Source of the DNA: SIG603 sp044432645
Lineage (GTDB): Bacteria > Bacillota > Clostridia > Oscillospirales > Acutalibacteraceae
Direction of reading: 5' to 3'
Length of the DNA: 18,107 nt
NCBI GenBank assembly: GCA_044432645.1
Contig: JAWXUM010000043.1
Span: 1-18,107 of the forward strand
Position numbers and translations under genes: made by a program. The notes under the pieces are model-generated. The model ran no database searches and was not told where the DNA came from. It saw only the letters and a list, made by a program, of their open reading frames with translations. This document shows positions 6,220 through 13,491 of this stretch, piece by piece. Each line of letters opens with the position of its first letter. Position 1 is the first letter of the stretch.

Positions 6220-6813
6220 ATGTCAATTCCAATGTCTTTAGTGCAGTTTTTAGAAAAAAATAATGGATTAGTAACGACATATGAAGCAAATAAATGTGGA
6301 GTATCCAATGAAAGGTTATGTTTATTAACTAAAGAAGAAGAATTAATTCGTGTTGGTTTTGGTATATATTCGTTGCCAGATGAATTTATTGACAGGATGT
6401 ATATAACACAAAAACAAAAAAATAAAATAATTTATTCTCATGAAACTGCATTATATTTACATGATTTAACCGATAGAGATCCTATTAAGTATGCTGTAAC
6501 TGTTCCAACTGGTTATAATAGTCAAAAACTGAAACAAGAAAACTTTATGGTTTTTTCAGTAAAAGCTGAATTACACGAGCTTGGTATTACACAAAAAGAA
6601 ACAATCTTTGGAAATTTAGTAAATGTATATAATATGGAAAGAACTATTTGCGATTGTATTAGAAGTCGTCAAAAGATGGATGCATCTATTGTAACAGATG
6701 CTTTAAAGGTTTACAGTAAGCGAAAAGATAAAAATTTAAATTCACTTATGGAATTAGCTGAAAAATTTCATATTTCAAAACTTTTAAGAAATTATATGGA
6801 GGTTTTATTATGA
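6220..6813 (+). CDS. abiEi: AbiEi-family type IV antitoxin / transcriptional autorepressor
   Basis: The start ATG 6220 lies 6 nt after GAGGTG (6208-6213); an upstream in-frame ATG at 6160 lies in the promoter. The product has 197 residues. An N-terminal winged helix at about 5-55 (LVQFLEKNNGLVTTYEANKC, then LIRVGFGIYSLP) is the AbiEi DNA-binding domain. It is followed by the AbiEi C-terminal domain (SHETALYLHDLTDRDP, NVYNMERTICDCIRSRQKMD, DALKVYSKRKDKN). AbiEi neutralises the AbiEii toxin without direct binding and represses the operon. Its stop overlaps the toxin start (ATGA), so the pair is translationally coupled. The local promoter is flanked by inverted repeats. The cassette lies between unrelated element genes and looks like an inserted defence or stability cargo. 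Confidence 0.85.
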   Translation: MSIPMSLVQFLEKNNGLVTTYEANKCGVSNERLCLLTKEEELIRVGFGIYSLPDEFIDRMYITQKQKNKIIYSHETALYLHDLTDRDPIKYAVTVPTGYNSQKLKQENFMVFSVKAELHELGITQKETIFGNLVNVYNMERTICDCIRSRQKMDASIVTDALKVYSKRKDKNLNSLMELAEKFHISKLLRNYMEVLL

Positions 6814-7643
6814 AAACATCAATGCAATTAAAATCACTAATTAGAAATTTATCTAAAGAAAAAAATATACAAGCAGAAATTATACTGAGAAATTTTATGC
6901 TTGAAAGGTTTCTTGAACGAATGTCACTTTCTATATATAAAGATAAATTTATTTTAAAAGGCGGAATGTTAATAGCAGCTATGGTAGGTATTGATACAAG
7001 AACTACTATGGATTTAGATGCAACAATTAAAGGTCAAGCAATTGATAAGAAAAATATTGAAACAATAATTAACGAAATATTAGAAATACCAATAGAAGAC
7101 AATGTTATTTTAAAGCTTAACGATATTATGGAAATACATGAAGAATCTGATTATCCATGTTTTCGTATATCAATTAATGCTTTATTTGATAAGACAAAGC
7201 AAAATATAAAATTAGATATAACAACTGGTGACTTTATTACGCCTAAAGAAGTTGAATATAATTTCAAATTGTTATTCGAGGAACGATTTTTAAATGTTTT
7301 TGCATATAACCTTGAAACAGTTCTTGCTGAGAAATTTGAAACCATCATTGTCCGAAGTATAGCTAATACGAGAATGAGAGATTTTTATGACATTTATATC
7401 TTAACATTGACTCAAGATATAAATTATTCAACTTTAAATAGTGCAATAAAAACTACTGCTAATAAAAGATTTACAAGTAAACAATTAGAACATTATAAAG
7501 ATGTATTAAATATTATTTCAAAAAATACTGAGTTACGAAACTTATGGGAACGTTATAGAAAATCATATCCATATTCAGTAGATATTACTTGGGATATGAT
7601 TATCTCTAAATTATATGAATTTGCATCTAAAATCAATATATAG
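6810..7643 (+). CDS. abiEii: AbiEii-family toxin, nucleotidyltransferase
   Basis: A 277-residue protein with the four AbiEii/DUF1814 motifs: KGG at 50-52; RTTMDLDA with the metal-binding aspartates D68/D70; KLDITTGD at 134-141; and ETVLAEK at 169-175 with RMRDFYD at 188-194. These are hallmarks of the type IV toxin, a nucleotidyltransferase that halts growth when not countered by AbiEi. Length agrees with the family (about 270-300). GGAGG in the 3' end of abiEi is its ribosome site, and it overlaps that gene by 4 bp. All catalytic residues appear intact, so it should be active. AbiE systems provide abortive phage resistance and stabilise mobile elements. Confidence 0.9.
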   Translation: MKTSMQLKSLIRNLSKEKNIQAEIILRNFMLERFLERMSLSIYKDKFILKGGMLIAAMVGIDTRTTMDLDATIKGQAIDKKNIETIINEILEIPIEDNVILKLNDIMEIHEESDYPCFRISINALFDKTKQNIKLDITTGDFITPKEVEYNFKLLFEERFLNVFAYNLETVLAEKFETIIVRSIANTRMRDFYDIYILTLTQDINYSTLNSAIKTTANKRFTSKQLEHYKDVLNIISKNTELRNLWERYRKSYPYSVDITWDMIISKLYEFASKINI

Positions 7644-7653
7644 ATATTTAATG

Positions 7654-7682
7654 TTGACATAATCAACATATTGTGTTATTAT
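7654..7682 (+). promoter_or_regulatory. near-consensus promoter for the ssb operon leader
   Basis: TTGACA (7654-7659), exactly 17 nt, TATTAT (7677-7682). The -35 is perfect and the -10 matches five of six. An inverted repeat GTTGA (7653-7657) / TCAAC (7663-7667) overlaps the -35 and could be an operator. It starts 10 bp after the AbiEii stop and is the strongest promoter visible in the window. Confidence 0.75.
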
Positions 7683-7683
7683 A

Positions 7684-7831
7684 CTTGTGTAATTGATTTT
7701 TGTATCGGGTTTATCCCATAGAATACATAATGTGTTTAAACACAAGTTAAGTTTGAAATTAAGTGCCGATGGCTATGTTTTAAAGAGGTTTTTATGCCTG
7801 TTTAAAATTGCCCTCGGTCTTTTTTTATGTT
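7684..7831 (+). ncRNA. structured leader or small RNA ending in an intrinsic terminator
   Basis: Downstream of the strong promoter comes about 140 nt rich in pairing. ACTTGTGT (7684-7691) pairs with ACACAAGT (7740-7747). A 14 bp palindrome TGTGTTTAAACACA (7731-7744) is an alternative partner. GGG-TTTAT-CCC makes a small hairpin at about 7707-7717. A long hairpin 7765-7818 (left arm 7765-7784, right arm 7801-7818, one internal loop) ends in a T tract. Its apex holds AGAGG followed by ATG CCT GTT TAA, a possible three-codon frame. Mutually exclusive stems before a terminator fit an attenuator controlling the ssb operon. A free small RNA is equally possible. No known Rfam family is claimed. Confidence 0.5.
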
Positions 7832-7837
7832 TTGCGA

Positions 7838-7858
7838 AATGCAAGGCATTATTTTTTT
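7838..7858 (+). terminator. second, weaker terminator hairpin in the ssb leader
   Basis: AATGC (7838-7842) and GCATT (7846-7850) pair around AAG and are followed by A and T7. With the larger hairpin ending at 7818 it makes a tandem terminator just before ssb. Confidence 0.45.
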
Positions 7859-7888
7859 AGCCAAATATAGGCAGAAAGGAGAACAAAT

Positions 7889-8317
7889 ATGTTCAGTAAA
7901 GCAACTATCATGGGAAGGGTTACAGCAGATTTAGAGCTAAGACATAGTTCTAATAATGTACCATTTATCGGTTTCAGTGCTGTAGTAAACAAAGGTAGAC
8001 AGGAGGATCAAAAAGCTACATTCTATCAATGCGTAATATTTAATGAATTAGCTGAAAGAATGATTAAAGCGAAAGTAAAAAAAGGAAGTTTGTTGATGAT
8101 TACTGGGGAATTGGAAATGACAGAATATCAAAACAAACAAGGTAACACGGTTACATCGCCCAAAATCACTATCGAATCTTGGGAGTATGTACCTTTAAGT
8201 GCAAAAACAACAGACGAAACAAGACAAACACCAAAACAAAATCAATATAACAGTTATTCAAATACAGGTTATAATGATTATAGCGAGGTTGATTGTGACG
8301 ATGAAATACCCCTATAA
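7889..8317 (+). CDS. ssb: single-stranded DNA-binding protein
   Basis: A 142-residue SSB. The OB fold occupies about 1-105: MFSKATIMGRVTADLELRHS, FIGFSAVVNK, FYQCVIFNELAERM, KKGSLLMITGELEM and KITIESWEYV are standard landmarks. A short Gln/Asn/Tyr-rich linker (about 115-133) leads to the acidic tip DDEIPL, the SSB peptide that recruits repair and replication partners. The start ATG follows AGAAAGGAG. It is a little shorter than chromosomal SSBs, which suits an element-borne copy. SSBs on conjugative elements protect the transferred single strand and restrain SOS. It is the first gene after the structured leader, and a terminator follows it. Confidence 0.92.
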   Translation: MFSKATIMGRVTADLELRHSSNNVPFIGFSAVVNKGRQEDQKATFYQCVIFNELAERMIKAKVKKGSLLMITGELEMTEYQNKQGNTVTSPKITIESWEYVPLSAKTTDETRQTPKQNQYNSYSNTGYNDYSEVDCDDEIPL

Positions 8318-8330
8318 AATAGGCGTACAA

Positions 8331-8394
8331 AGAGGAATTGATGATATGTAAACGCATTAGCGTGAAAAATATTATTAATTCCTCTATTTTTTTT
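8331..8394 (+). terminator. long-stem terminator after ssb with nested loop hairpin
   Basis: An 18 nt arm (8331-8348) pairs with 8368-8385, including two G-U pairs near the apex side and one end mismatch. The loop carries its own hairpin ACGC-ATTA-GCGT (8352-8363). T8 follows. The stem is unusually long for a simple terminator. Confidence 0.8.
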
Positions 8395-8421
8395 GCTGTA
8401 AATTAGAAAGGAAGAATTAAA

Positions 8422-9186
8422 ATGATGAAAAAATTAGTTAAAGTTGCAAGAATTACGATTATAGCATTACTTATTAGTGCTATTATTTGGAACGAAAAGT
8501 TTTTAAGTCCGATAGTCACGTTGGCACTAGGTGCAGGTATTTGCATTTCAGCTTATTACTTGTTTCTATATTGTAAAGGAAAAATCTTAGATAAAAAGGC
8601 TATTGATGCGGATTTTATTGAAATGTCAGAGCCTAATTCTACTGAAAAAACTTTGCTATATCATGTAAATGCAAGAATTACCGAAAAGCTTCAAACTACT
8701 TATACAAACGCAAGATGGGATTGGGATATTAACGACCCACTTAGTATAATTTGTAACAATGGTACTGGAAAAATTAAACTTTTTGATGCAGGCGAATATA
8801 ATTTTGCAAATGTTAAATTCCTTAATTTTTCAGCAATATCCCTAGAGCTTATGAAAATTACAGCATTTGATGAGATTTCTACTCCAGAAAAAGTTGATAC
8901 ACAGGAAACTGTTATAGAAACTAAAGTGGATGTAAATTCTTGGTACACTATAAATGCACAGAATTTATTAAGCGAAATCATAACGAATTTAAACACAAAA
9001 GGATGTAAAGAAATATTTATCAACGAAGACGGCTCAATATATAAATCTGAAAATGATTTAGAACCTGAGCTAGATAAAATTGAAAATATGCCTGAACAAA
9101 CTTATTGGGATAAAATTGTAGAACTGATTAATAATGATGGTTTAAAAGCAATTAAGAAAGAAAAAGTTATGCAAATAGCTTGGTAA
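8422..9186 (+). CDS. hypothetical two-TM membrane-anchored protein
   Basis: I do not recognise this 254-residue protein. It has two N-terminal TMs (about 7-23 and 27-53, LSPIVTLALGAGICISAYYL) followed by a cytoplasmic domain of about 200 residues. That domain includes KTLLYHVNARITEKLQTTY, WDWDINDPLSIICNNGTGKI and an acidic C-terminal part (NEDGSIYKSENDLEPELDKI). AGAAAGGA precedes the ATG. It overlaps the possible early TTG start of the AAA+ gene, so the two are probably co-translated. The position directly before the AAA+/VWA pair suggests a membrane partner of that machine. This is inference from context. Confidence 0.6.
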   Translation: MMKKLVKVARITIIALLISAIIWNEKFLSPIVTLALGAGICISAYYLFLYCKGKILDKKAIDADFIEMSEPNSTEKTLLYHVNARITEKLQTTYTNARWDWDINDPLSIICNNGTGKIKLFDAGEYNFANVKFLNFSAISLELMKITAFDEISTPEKVDTQETVIETKVDVNSWYTINAQNLLSEIITNLNTKGCKEIFINEDGSIYKSENDLEPELDKIENMPEQTYWDKIVELINNDGLKAIKKEKVMQIAW

Positions 9187-9245
9187 ATTTATTAGAAAGG
9201 TATAATCCGTTAAAATTTTTATACGGACAGAAAATAGGTTATAAA

Positions 9246-11039
9246 ATGGCAATTAATAAATTATTTGATACATGGACTTGGAACAGAGCACTTCCAAAAC
9301 CTTTTAATGATAGCAGTATTAATACAAGGCAAAAAGTTTCATCAAAATACAACACAACTAAAAAAGCTTATTCAACTCTGCATGCTGCTACGCTTAAAGC
9401 ATTATTAAATTATGCAAAGCTACTTTCAGCATCAAGTAATGGAGATTCTTTGGATGGTTTAGGCGCTGTTGGAACACAAAAACCTGCTATGGATATAATT
9501 GAATATCCTAGCACTGATGGTTCTACTCATGTCGTTGTGTATAACAGAATGAAAGGGAAATTTATTGCATCTAAAATTGATAATCCTATATCATTAAATA
9601 TGTCACCTTACGAATTTAAAGATGGTTACAGTAGTGGCTCTGCACTTATTTTTTCTTTAATTCCAAAATCTATGGAAAATACAGAATTTAGCGAAACTTT
9701 TGCTGAATTTCTTAAAGAATACAATGATAAGTTCCCAGATTTAGAAAAATCTTGTGAAACAGCAGCTCTTTTATGTGACAACATATATCGTAGAGTGTCA
9801 AGTGCTTCTACTCTTGGAGATGAAGGATTACCAGCTTCGATACCTAGCACCAATAACATTACACCTATAACCTCAATGGTTTTAACACAAGGTACATATT
9901 CACCTGCGTATGTAACAGTAGGTGATTTTACAATTATGAAACCTGGCATTCTCAAAAGTAAAAAGAAAAACACTATATCTGCTGGAGATTTTGTAGGTCA
10001 ATATACATTGTCAGAAAGAACATTTTCTAGCAAAGAAAAAGAATTAATTCCTTCAATACCTTCATGGTATGTTATACCTGCTGAAGTTGAAACTATTTGC
10101 AAACATATTAAAGCGACTACTTCTTCAGAACAACCTATGAGAAACTTTTTACTTAGAGGTCCTAGTGGTACTGGTAAAACAGAAGGTGCAAAAGCAATAG
10201 CTGCTGGATTAAGTTTACCTTATATGTATGTGACATGCTCGGCAAATACTGAGATTTTTGATTTGGTTGGACAAATATTACCTGATATGGCTGAAAAAGT
10301 ATCAGACGATATAAGTCTTCCAAGTTTTGATGATATACGAATGGATCCGTCTTCTGCTTATGAACGTCTTACAGGCAAATATGATGAAGAAATTGATGAA
10401 AATGATGTATATCAAAAGCTGATTGAAGTAATACAAAGTAATGCTGGTGAAAATTCAAATACAGAGAAAAAGCAAGGGTTTAAATACGTGGAAACAGATT
10501 TTGTTAAAGCTTTAAAACTTGGTTGTGTGATTGAAATTCAAGAGCCTACTGTTATTGCAAATCCTGGCGTATTAGTTGGTCTTAACTCCTTGTTAGATAG
10601 ATGTAATGGTATTACACTGCCTACTGGAGAAAGAATAGAAAGACACCCAGAAACGGTTGTTGTCGTTACTACAAATGTTAGTTATGAAGGTTGTAAAAAC
10701 TTAAATCAATCTATAATTTCTCGTATGAACTTAGTTATAGATGTAGACGAACCTGACACTGACACTTTAGTAAAACGTGTAACAAATATTACTGGATGCA
10801 AAGAAAAGCCAATGGTTAAAAAAATGGCTAGTGCAGTTAATGAAATTGTTCAGAAATGCAAGGAAACAATGATTACAGACGGAAACTGTGGTGTGCGTGA
10901 GCTAATCTCTTGGGTGCAGTCCTATATGATTTTAGGAGATGCAATTGAATCAGCAAAACATACTGTTTTATCTTCTGTATCTAGCGATCCTGAAAATAGA
11001 GATGAAATTTTTTCTACTTGCATTGAACCAATATTTTAA
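9246..11039 (+). CDS. CobS/MoxR-like AAA+ ATPase
   Basis: Counting from ATG 9246 (597 residues). The N-terminal 270 residues are unassigned (Ser/Thr-rich, possibly substrate binding). The AAA+ core begins at about 278: Walker A GPSGTGKTE at 305-313, sensor-containing TCSANTEIFDLVG at about 330-342, Walker B-like CVIEIQE at 427-433, VVVVTTN sensor 1 at about 471-477, and SRMNLVIDV with the presumed arginine finger R493. The order matches CobS/MoxR ATPases, which form hexamers and drive VWA partners. The start is uncertain: AGAAAGG at 9194-9200 has no start near it, only AGGTT before 9246, and a TTG at 9180 would add 22 residues. An XRE regulator and a CobT-like VWA protein follow, forming the expected AAA+/VWA pairing. 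CobS identity in cobalamin synthesis is not supported by neighbours. Confidence 0.85.
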   Translation: MAINKLFDTWTWNRALPKPFNDSSINTRQKVSSKYNTTKKAYSTLHAATLKALLNYAKLLSASSNGDSLDGLGAVGTQKPAMDIIEYPSTDGSTHVVVYNRMKGKFIASKIDNPISLNMSPYEFKDGYSSGSALIFSLIPKSMENTEFSETFAEFLKEYNDKFPDLEKSCETAALLCDNIYRRVSSASTLGDEGLPASIPSTNNITPITSMVLTQGTYSPAYVTVGDFTIMKPGILKSKKKNTISAGDFVGQYTLSERTFSSKEKELIPSIPSWYVIPAEVETICKHIKATTSSEQPMRNFLLRGPSGTGKTEGAKAIAAGLSLPYMYVTCSANTEIFDLVGQILPDMAEKVSDDISLPSFDDIRMDPSSAYERLTGKYDEEIDENDVYQKLIEVIQSNAGENSNTEKKQGFKYVETDFVKALKLGCVIEIQEPTVIANPGVLVGLNSLLDRCNGITLPTGERIERHPETVVVVTTNVSYEGCKNLNQSIISRMNLVIDVDEPDTDTLVKRVTNITGCKEKPMVKKMASAVNEIVQKCKETMITDGNCGVRELISWVQSYMILGDAIESAKHTVLSSVSSDPENRDEIFSTCIEPIF

Positions 11040-11058
11040 GAAGGAGATGAAATTAAGA

Positions 11059-11103
11059 ATGAATGACGGCAAAATCCAAAATAAAAGAATGAAATTCACT
11101 TGA
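11059..11103 (+). CDS. possible 14-residue basic peptide frame
   Basis: AAGGAG (11041-11046) is followed by ATG 11047 (too close) and ATG 11059, giving MNDGKIQNKRMKFT and TGA. The spacing of 12 nt from the ribosome site to 11059 is long. It fills the 80 nt gap between the AAA+ and XRE genes and may simply couple translation to the next gene. Weakly supported. Confidence 0.25.
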   Translation: MNDGKIQNKRMKFT

Positions 11104-11119
11104 CACAGGCGGTGTGACA

Positions 11120-11389
11120 ATGAAGTATGACAGAAATCGTTTTGTTTATGTTTTAGGTGAAGAATACTTCTTTGCAGAAAATTTAAAGATGTTACGATAT
11201 TCACGAACTCCTAAAATTTCACAGAAAGAAATTTCCAGAAAATTAGGTGTATCACGCAGTACGTATGCAAAATACGAAAGTGGAGTAAGAGTCCCTCCAG
11301 CGTGGTTTGCATTAAGTGCTGCTAATTATTATCATATAGACTTAGACGATATATTGTCTAAGTCTATGCAGAAAGAAGGATTAGATTAA
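11120..11389 (+). CDS. XRE-family helix-turn-helix regulator
   Basis: An 89-residue single-domain HTH_3 protein. The domain is at about 20-82: FAENLKMLRYSRTPKISQKE, ISRKLGVSRSTYAKYESGVR and VPPAWFALSAANYYHIDLDD are the five-helix Cro/C1 pattern with the recognition helix at SRSTYAKYESG. ATG 11120 is chosen because AGGCGG (11107-11112) lies 7 nt away; a GTG at 11114 is too close. The last base of its TAA is the first base of the next ATG, so it is translationally coupled to the VWA gene. Being sandwiched between the AAA+ and VWA genes is unusual and suggests it controls or belongs to that machine. Confidence 0.88.
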   Translation: MKYDRNRFVYVLGEEYFFAENLKMLRYSRTPKISQKEISRKLGVSRSTYAKYESGVRVPPAWFALSAANYYHIDLDDILSKSMQKEGLD

Positions 11390-13479
11390 TGAGAACGTCG
11401 CATAGGGAAATCAATCGACGCATTGCTGATGTAAAATCTAAACTTACTGATGAGCAGATCTTCGGGTCTGCTTCTTTCGGTTCATATTTAACAGATATAG
11501 CAGAAGTTTGTGCCAATCGATACAAGAAAAAATTAATCGTAAAAATGTTTTGGGATGAAAACCCAGATGCTTCAATAGCTTTTACTGATAATAAAAACAT
11601 TTCAATAAACGCAGCCAATTTTATCACAAAAAGCTTCCCAACAAGAATGTTAAAAGCCGATAGTTTAATGGGGCTAAACGGACACGAAATAGGTCATATG
11701 TTATACACTGATTTTTCTACATCCAATCATTTTCAAAACGCTATAAAGGCAGGTAAATTTTATCCTAATTTCCCAACAGATTTAGATGAAACAGAAGATG
11801 AAAATTTGGAAGAAATTAAGGAAGAACTGCTTAATAATAATATAGCTAAAAAAGTTATTATGACTACAATACATAGTCTAAATAATATTTTAGAAGATGT
11901 TTATGTTGAAGCCAGAATGTGCGAAAGCTTCCCTGGTCGCTTTAAACGTGGAATTACTTTAAATAATATTAGATTTTCCGAGATAGTGCCAACAATTAAA
12001 ACACAAATCGATGCAGGCTCTGCTAAGTTTTCTATAATACAAAACTTAATGATTCAGTATTGTATAAGTGGTGACATAAATAATGTTGACGAATATTCTG
12101 GTGAATACTTAGACTTTGTAAATGATATTATACCTTTAATTGATGATTGTGTTTATGATGATGACTGCAGAACTAGATATATTGCATCAAATATAATTTT
12201 AGTAAAAGCTTGGCAATACATTAAGGAAATTATCGAAAATACAAAAGATAAAATTGAGGAAGAACAAGCTAAATCACCAAATAAATCTGGTGAAGAACTG
12301 CTGGATGAAATACTTGCTAAGTTAAGTGAAGAAGTTGTTTCAAAAGGTGATGACCCAGTTGGTACAGGCAAAGGAAATCATACAAGTGGTACGTTTCTAC
12401 ATACTAAAGATGATGAGTATACTGATGAAATCGAAGAAGTTCTTGCAAGTGAAACAGCAAGAATTGAGCTTGAGAAAACGGTAGTTTCCCCAGCAACAAC
12501 TTCTGGTTCGGTAACAAAAAACTCTGCCTATTTAGGCTCTGGTTATGGTAATACCGAAAAAGACATGGAAAGATTGTTTAACAGAATTGCAACAGATATT
12601 GCAAATGAGAGTATCGAACAGGAATTAAGTGAGGAACTACAAGAAGAAGTATCTAAAATTGAATACGGTAATATTCATAAAGGTGTTAATATGCGAATTC
12701 ATCGTATGTCTTATGTAGATCCTATGTATAAGGAAATGTACAACAAAGTTTCCGTTCCATTGCTTCCAATTTCAAGAAGAATGCAAAAACAAGTGTTACA
12801 AGCATTGAAAAATGAAAAAGCTGGAGAAAGACAAAATAATCTTATTATTGGCAGACGATTAAATCCGAGAGCATTTGTAAATAATGATGGACGTGTTTTC
12901 TATAATAACAAGCTCCCTGTAGACTCGACAGATTTAGTTGTTTCTTTATTAATAGATGAGTCTGGTTCTATGTGCGGAAACGACCGTATAACAAGTGCAA
13001 GAGCTACCGCTATTGTTGTATATGATTTTTGTAAATCACTTAATATTCCTATTATGATTACTGGACATACAGCGTCATCAGGCGTACATTTATACAATTA
13101 TGCCGAGTTTGAGTCTGTTGACAATAATGATAAGTTTAGAATACTTGATATGACAGCACGCTGGAGTAACCGTGATGGCGCTGCTCTTCGATATGTTTGT
13201 GAAAGACTTAATAAACGAAGCGAAAAAACAAAACTCCTTATTGTTATTTCAGATGGACAACCTGCTGACACTGACTATTATGGTACAGGTGCTGAAGCAG
13301 ATTTGCGTGGTATTAAACATGAATACAGCAATAAAGGTATTACTATGTTTGCTGCTGCTATTGGTAACGATAAGAAAAACATTGAAAGAATTTATGGTGA
13401 TGGCTTTTTGGATATTACAGATTTAAACAAACTGCCAACTAATCTTACTAAACTAATAGTAAGATATATAAAGAAATAG
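11389..13479 (+). CDS. CobT-like VWA-domain protein with an N-terminal HEIGH metallopeptidase-type motif
   Basis: A 696-residue protein with two recognisable parts. In the N-terminal third, NGHEIGHMLYTDF has HExxH at 99-103 and, about 65 residues on, ILEDVYVEARM supplies E169/E174, the arrangement of a gluzincin-like zinc site. A long, mostly acidic middle follows (about 270-460, GNHTSGTFLHTKDDE and EELQEEVSKIEY). The C-terminal VWA domain is at about 515-696: DESGSM (523-528) is the MIDAS motif DxSxS, RWSNRDGAALRYVCERL is the CobT-type NxDGxAL segment, and LLIVISDGQPADTD completes the metal site. The C-terminus agrees best with CobT of aerobic cobaltochelatase, but no CobN exists here. It starts at the last base of the XRE stop. 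Inferred role: the VWA partner of the AAA+ protein, perhaps a protease switch. Confidence 0.85.
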   Translation: MRTSHREINRRIADVKSKLTDEQIFGSASFGSYLTDIAEVCANRYKKKLIVKMFWDENPDASIAFTDNKNISINAANFITKSFPTRMLKADSLMGLNGHEIGHMLYTDFSTSNHFQNAIKAGKFYPNFPTDLDETEDENLEEIKEELLNNNIAKKVIMTTIHSLNNILEDVYVEARMCESFPGRFKRGITLNNIRFSEIVPTIKTQIDAGSAKFSIIQNLMIQYCISGDINNVDEYSGEYLDFVNDIIPLIDDCVYDDDCRTRYIASNIILVKAWQYIKEIIENTKDKIEEEQAKSPNKSGEELLDEILAKLSEEVVSKGDDPVGTGKGNHTSGTFLHTKDDEYTDEIEEVLASETARIELEKTVVSPATTSGSVTKNSAYLGSGYGNTEKDMERLFNRIATDIANESIEQELSEELQEEVSKIEYGNIHKGVNMRIHRMSYVDPMYKEMYNKVSVPLLPISRRMQKQVLQALKNEKAGERQNNLIIGRRLNPRAFVNNDGRVFYNNKLPVDSTDLVVSLLIDESGSMCGNDRITSARATAIVVYDFCKSLNIPIMITGHTASSGVHLYNYAEFESVDNNDKFRILDMTARWSNRDGAALRYVCERLNKRSEKTKLLIVISDGQPADTDYYGTGAEADLRGIKHEYSNKGITMFAAAIGNDKKNIERIYGDGFLDITDLNKLPTNLTKLIVRYIKK

Positions 13480-13491
13480 AAAGGTTATTTT

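Noticed and set aside
6150..7700. Direct repeats marking AbiE cassette insertion ends
   Set aside because: Only TTGATTTT is shared between the two flanks, which is expected by chance in such AT-rich DNA.
9626..9973. Minus-strand 115-codon frame opposite the AAA+ gene
   Set aside because: A shadow of the AAA+ coding frame; no start signal.
13172..13426. Plus-strand overlapping frame inside the VWA domain gene
   Set aside because: It is out of frame with a region coding for conserved VWA motifs; a hydrophobic shadow without a ribosome site.
9246..13479. Cobalamin biosynthesis (CobS/CobT) as the true function
   Set aside because: No CobN large subunit or other cob genes nearby, and SSB, XRE, LigA and AbiE neighbours point to an element-borne system.
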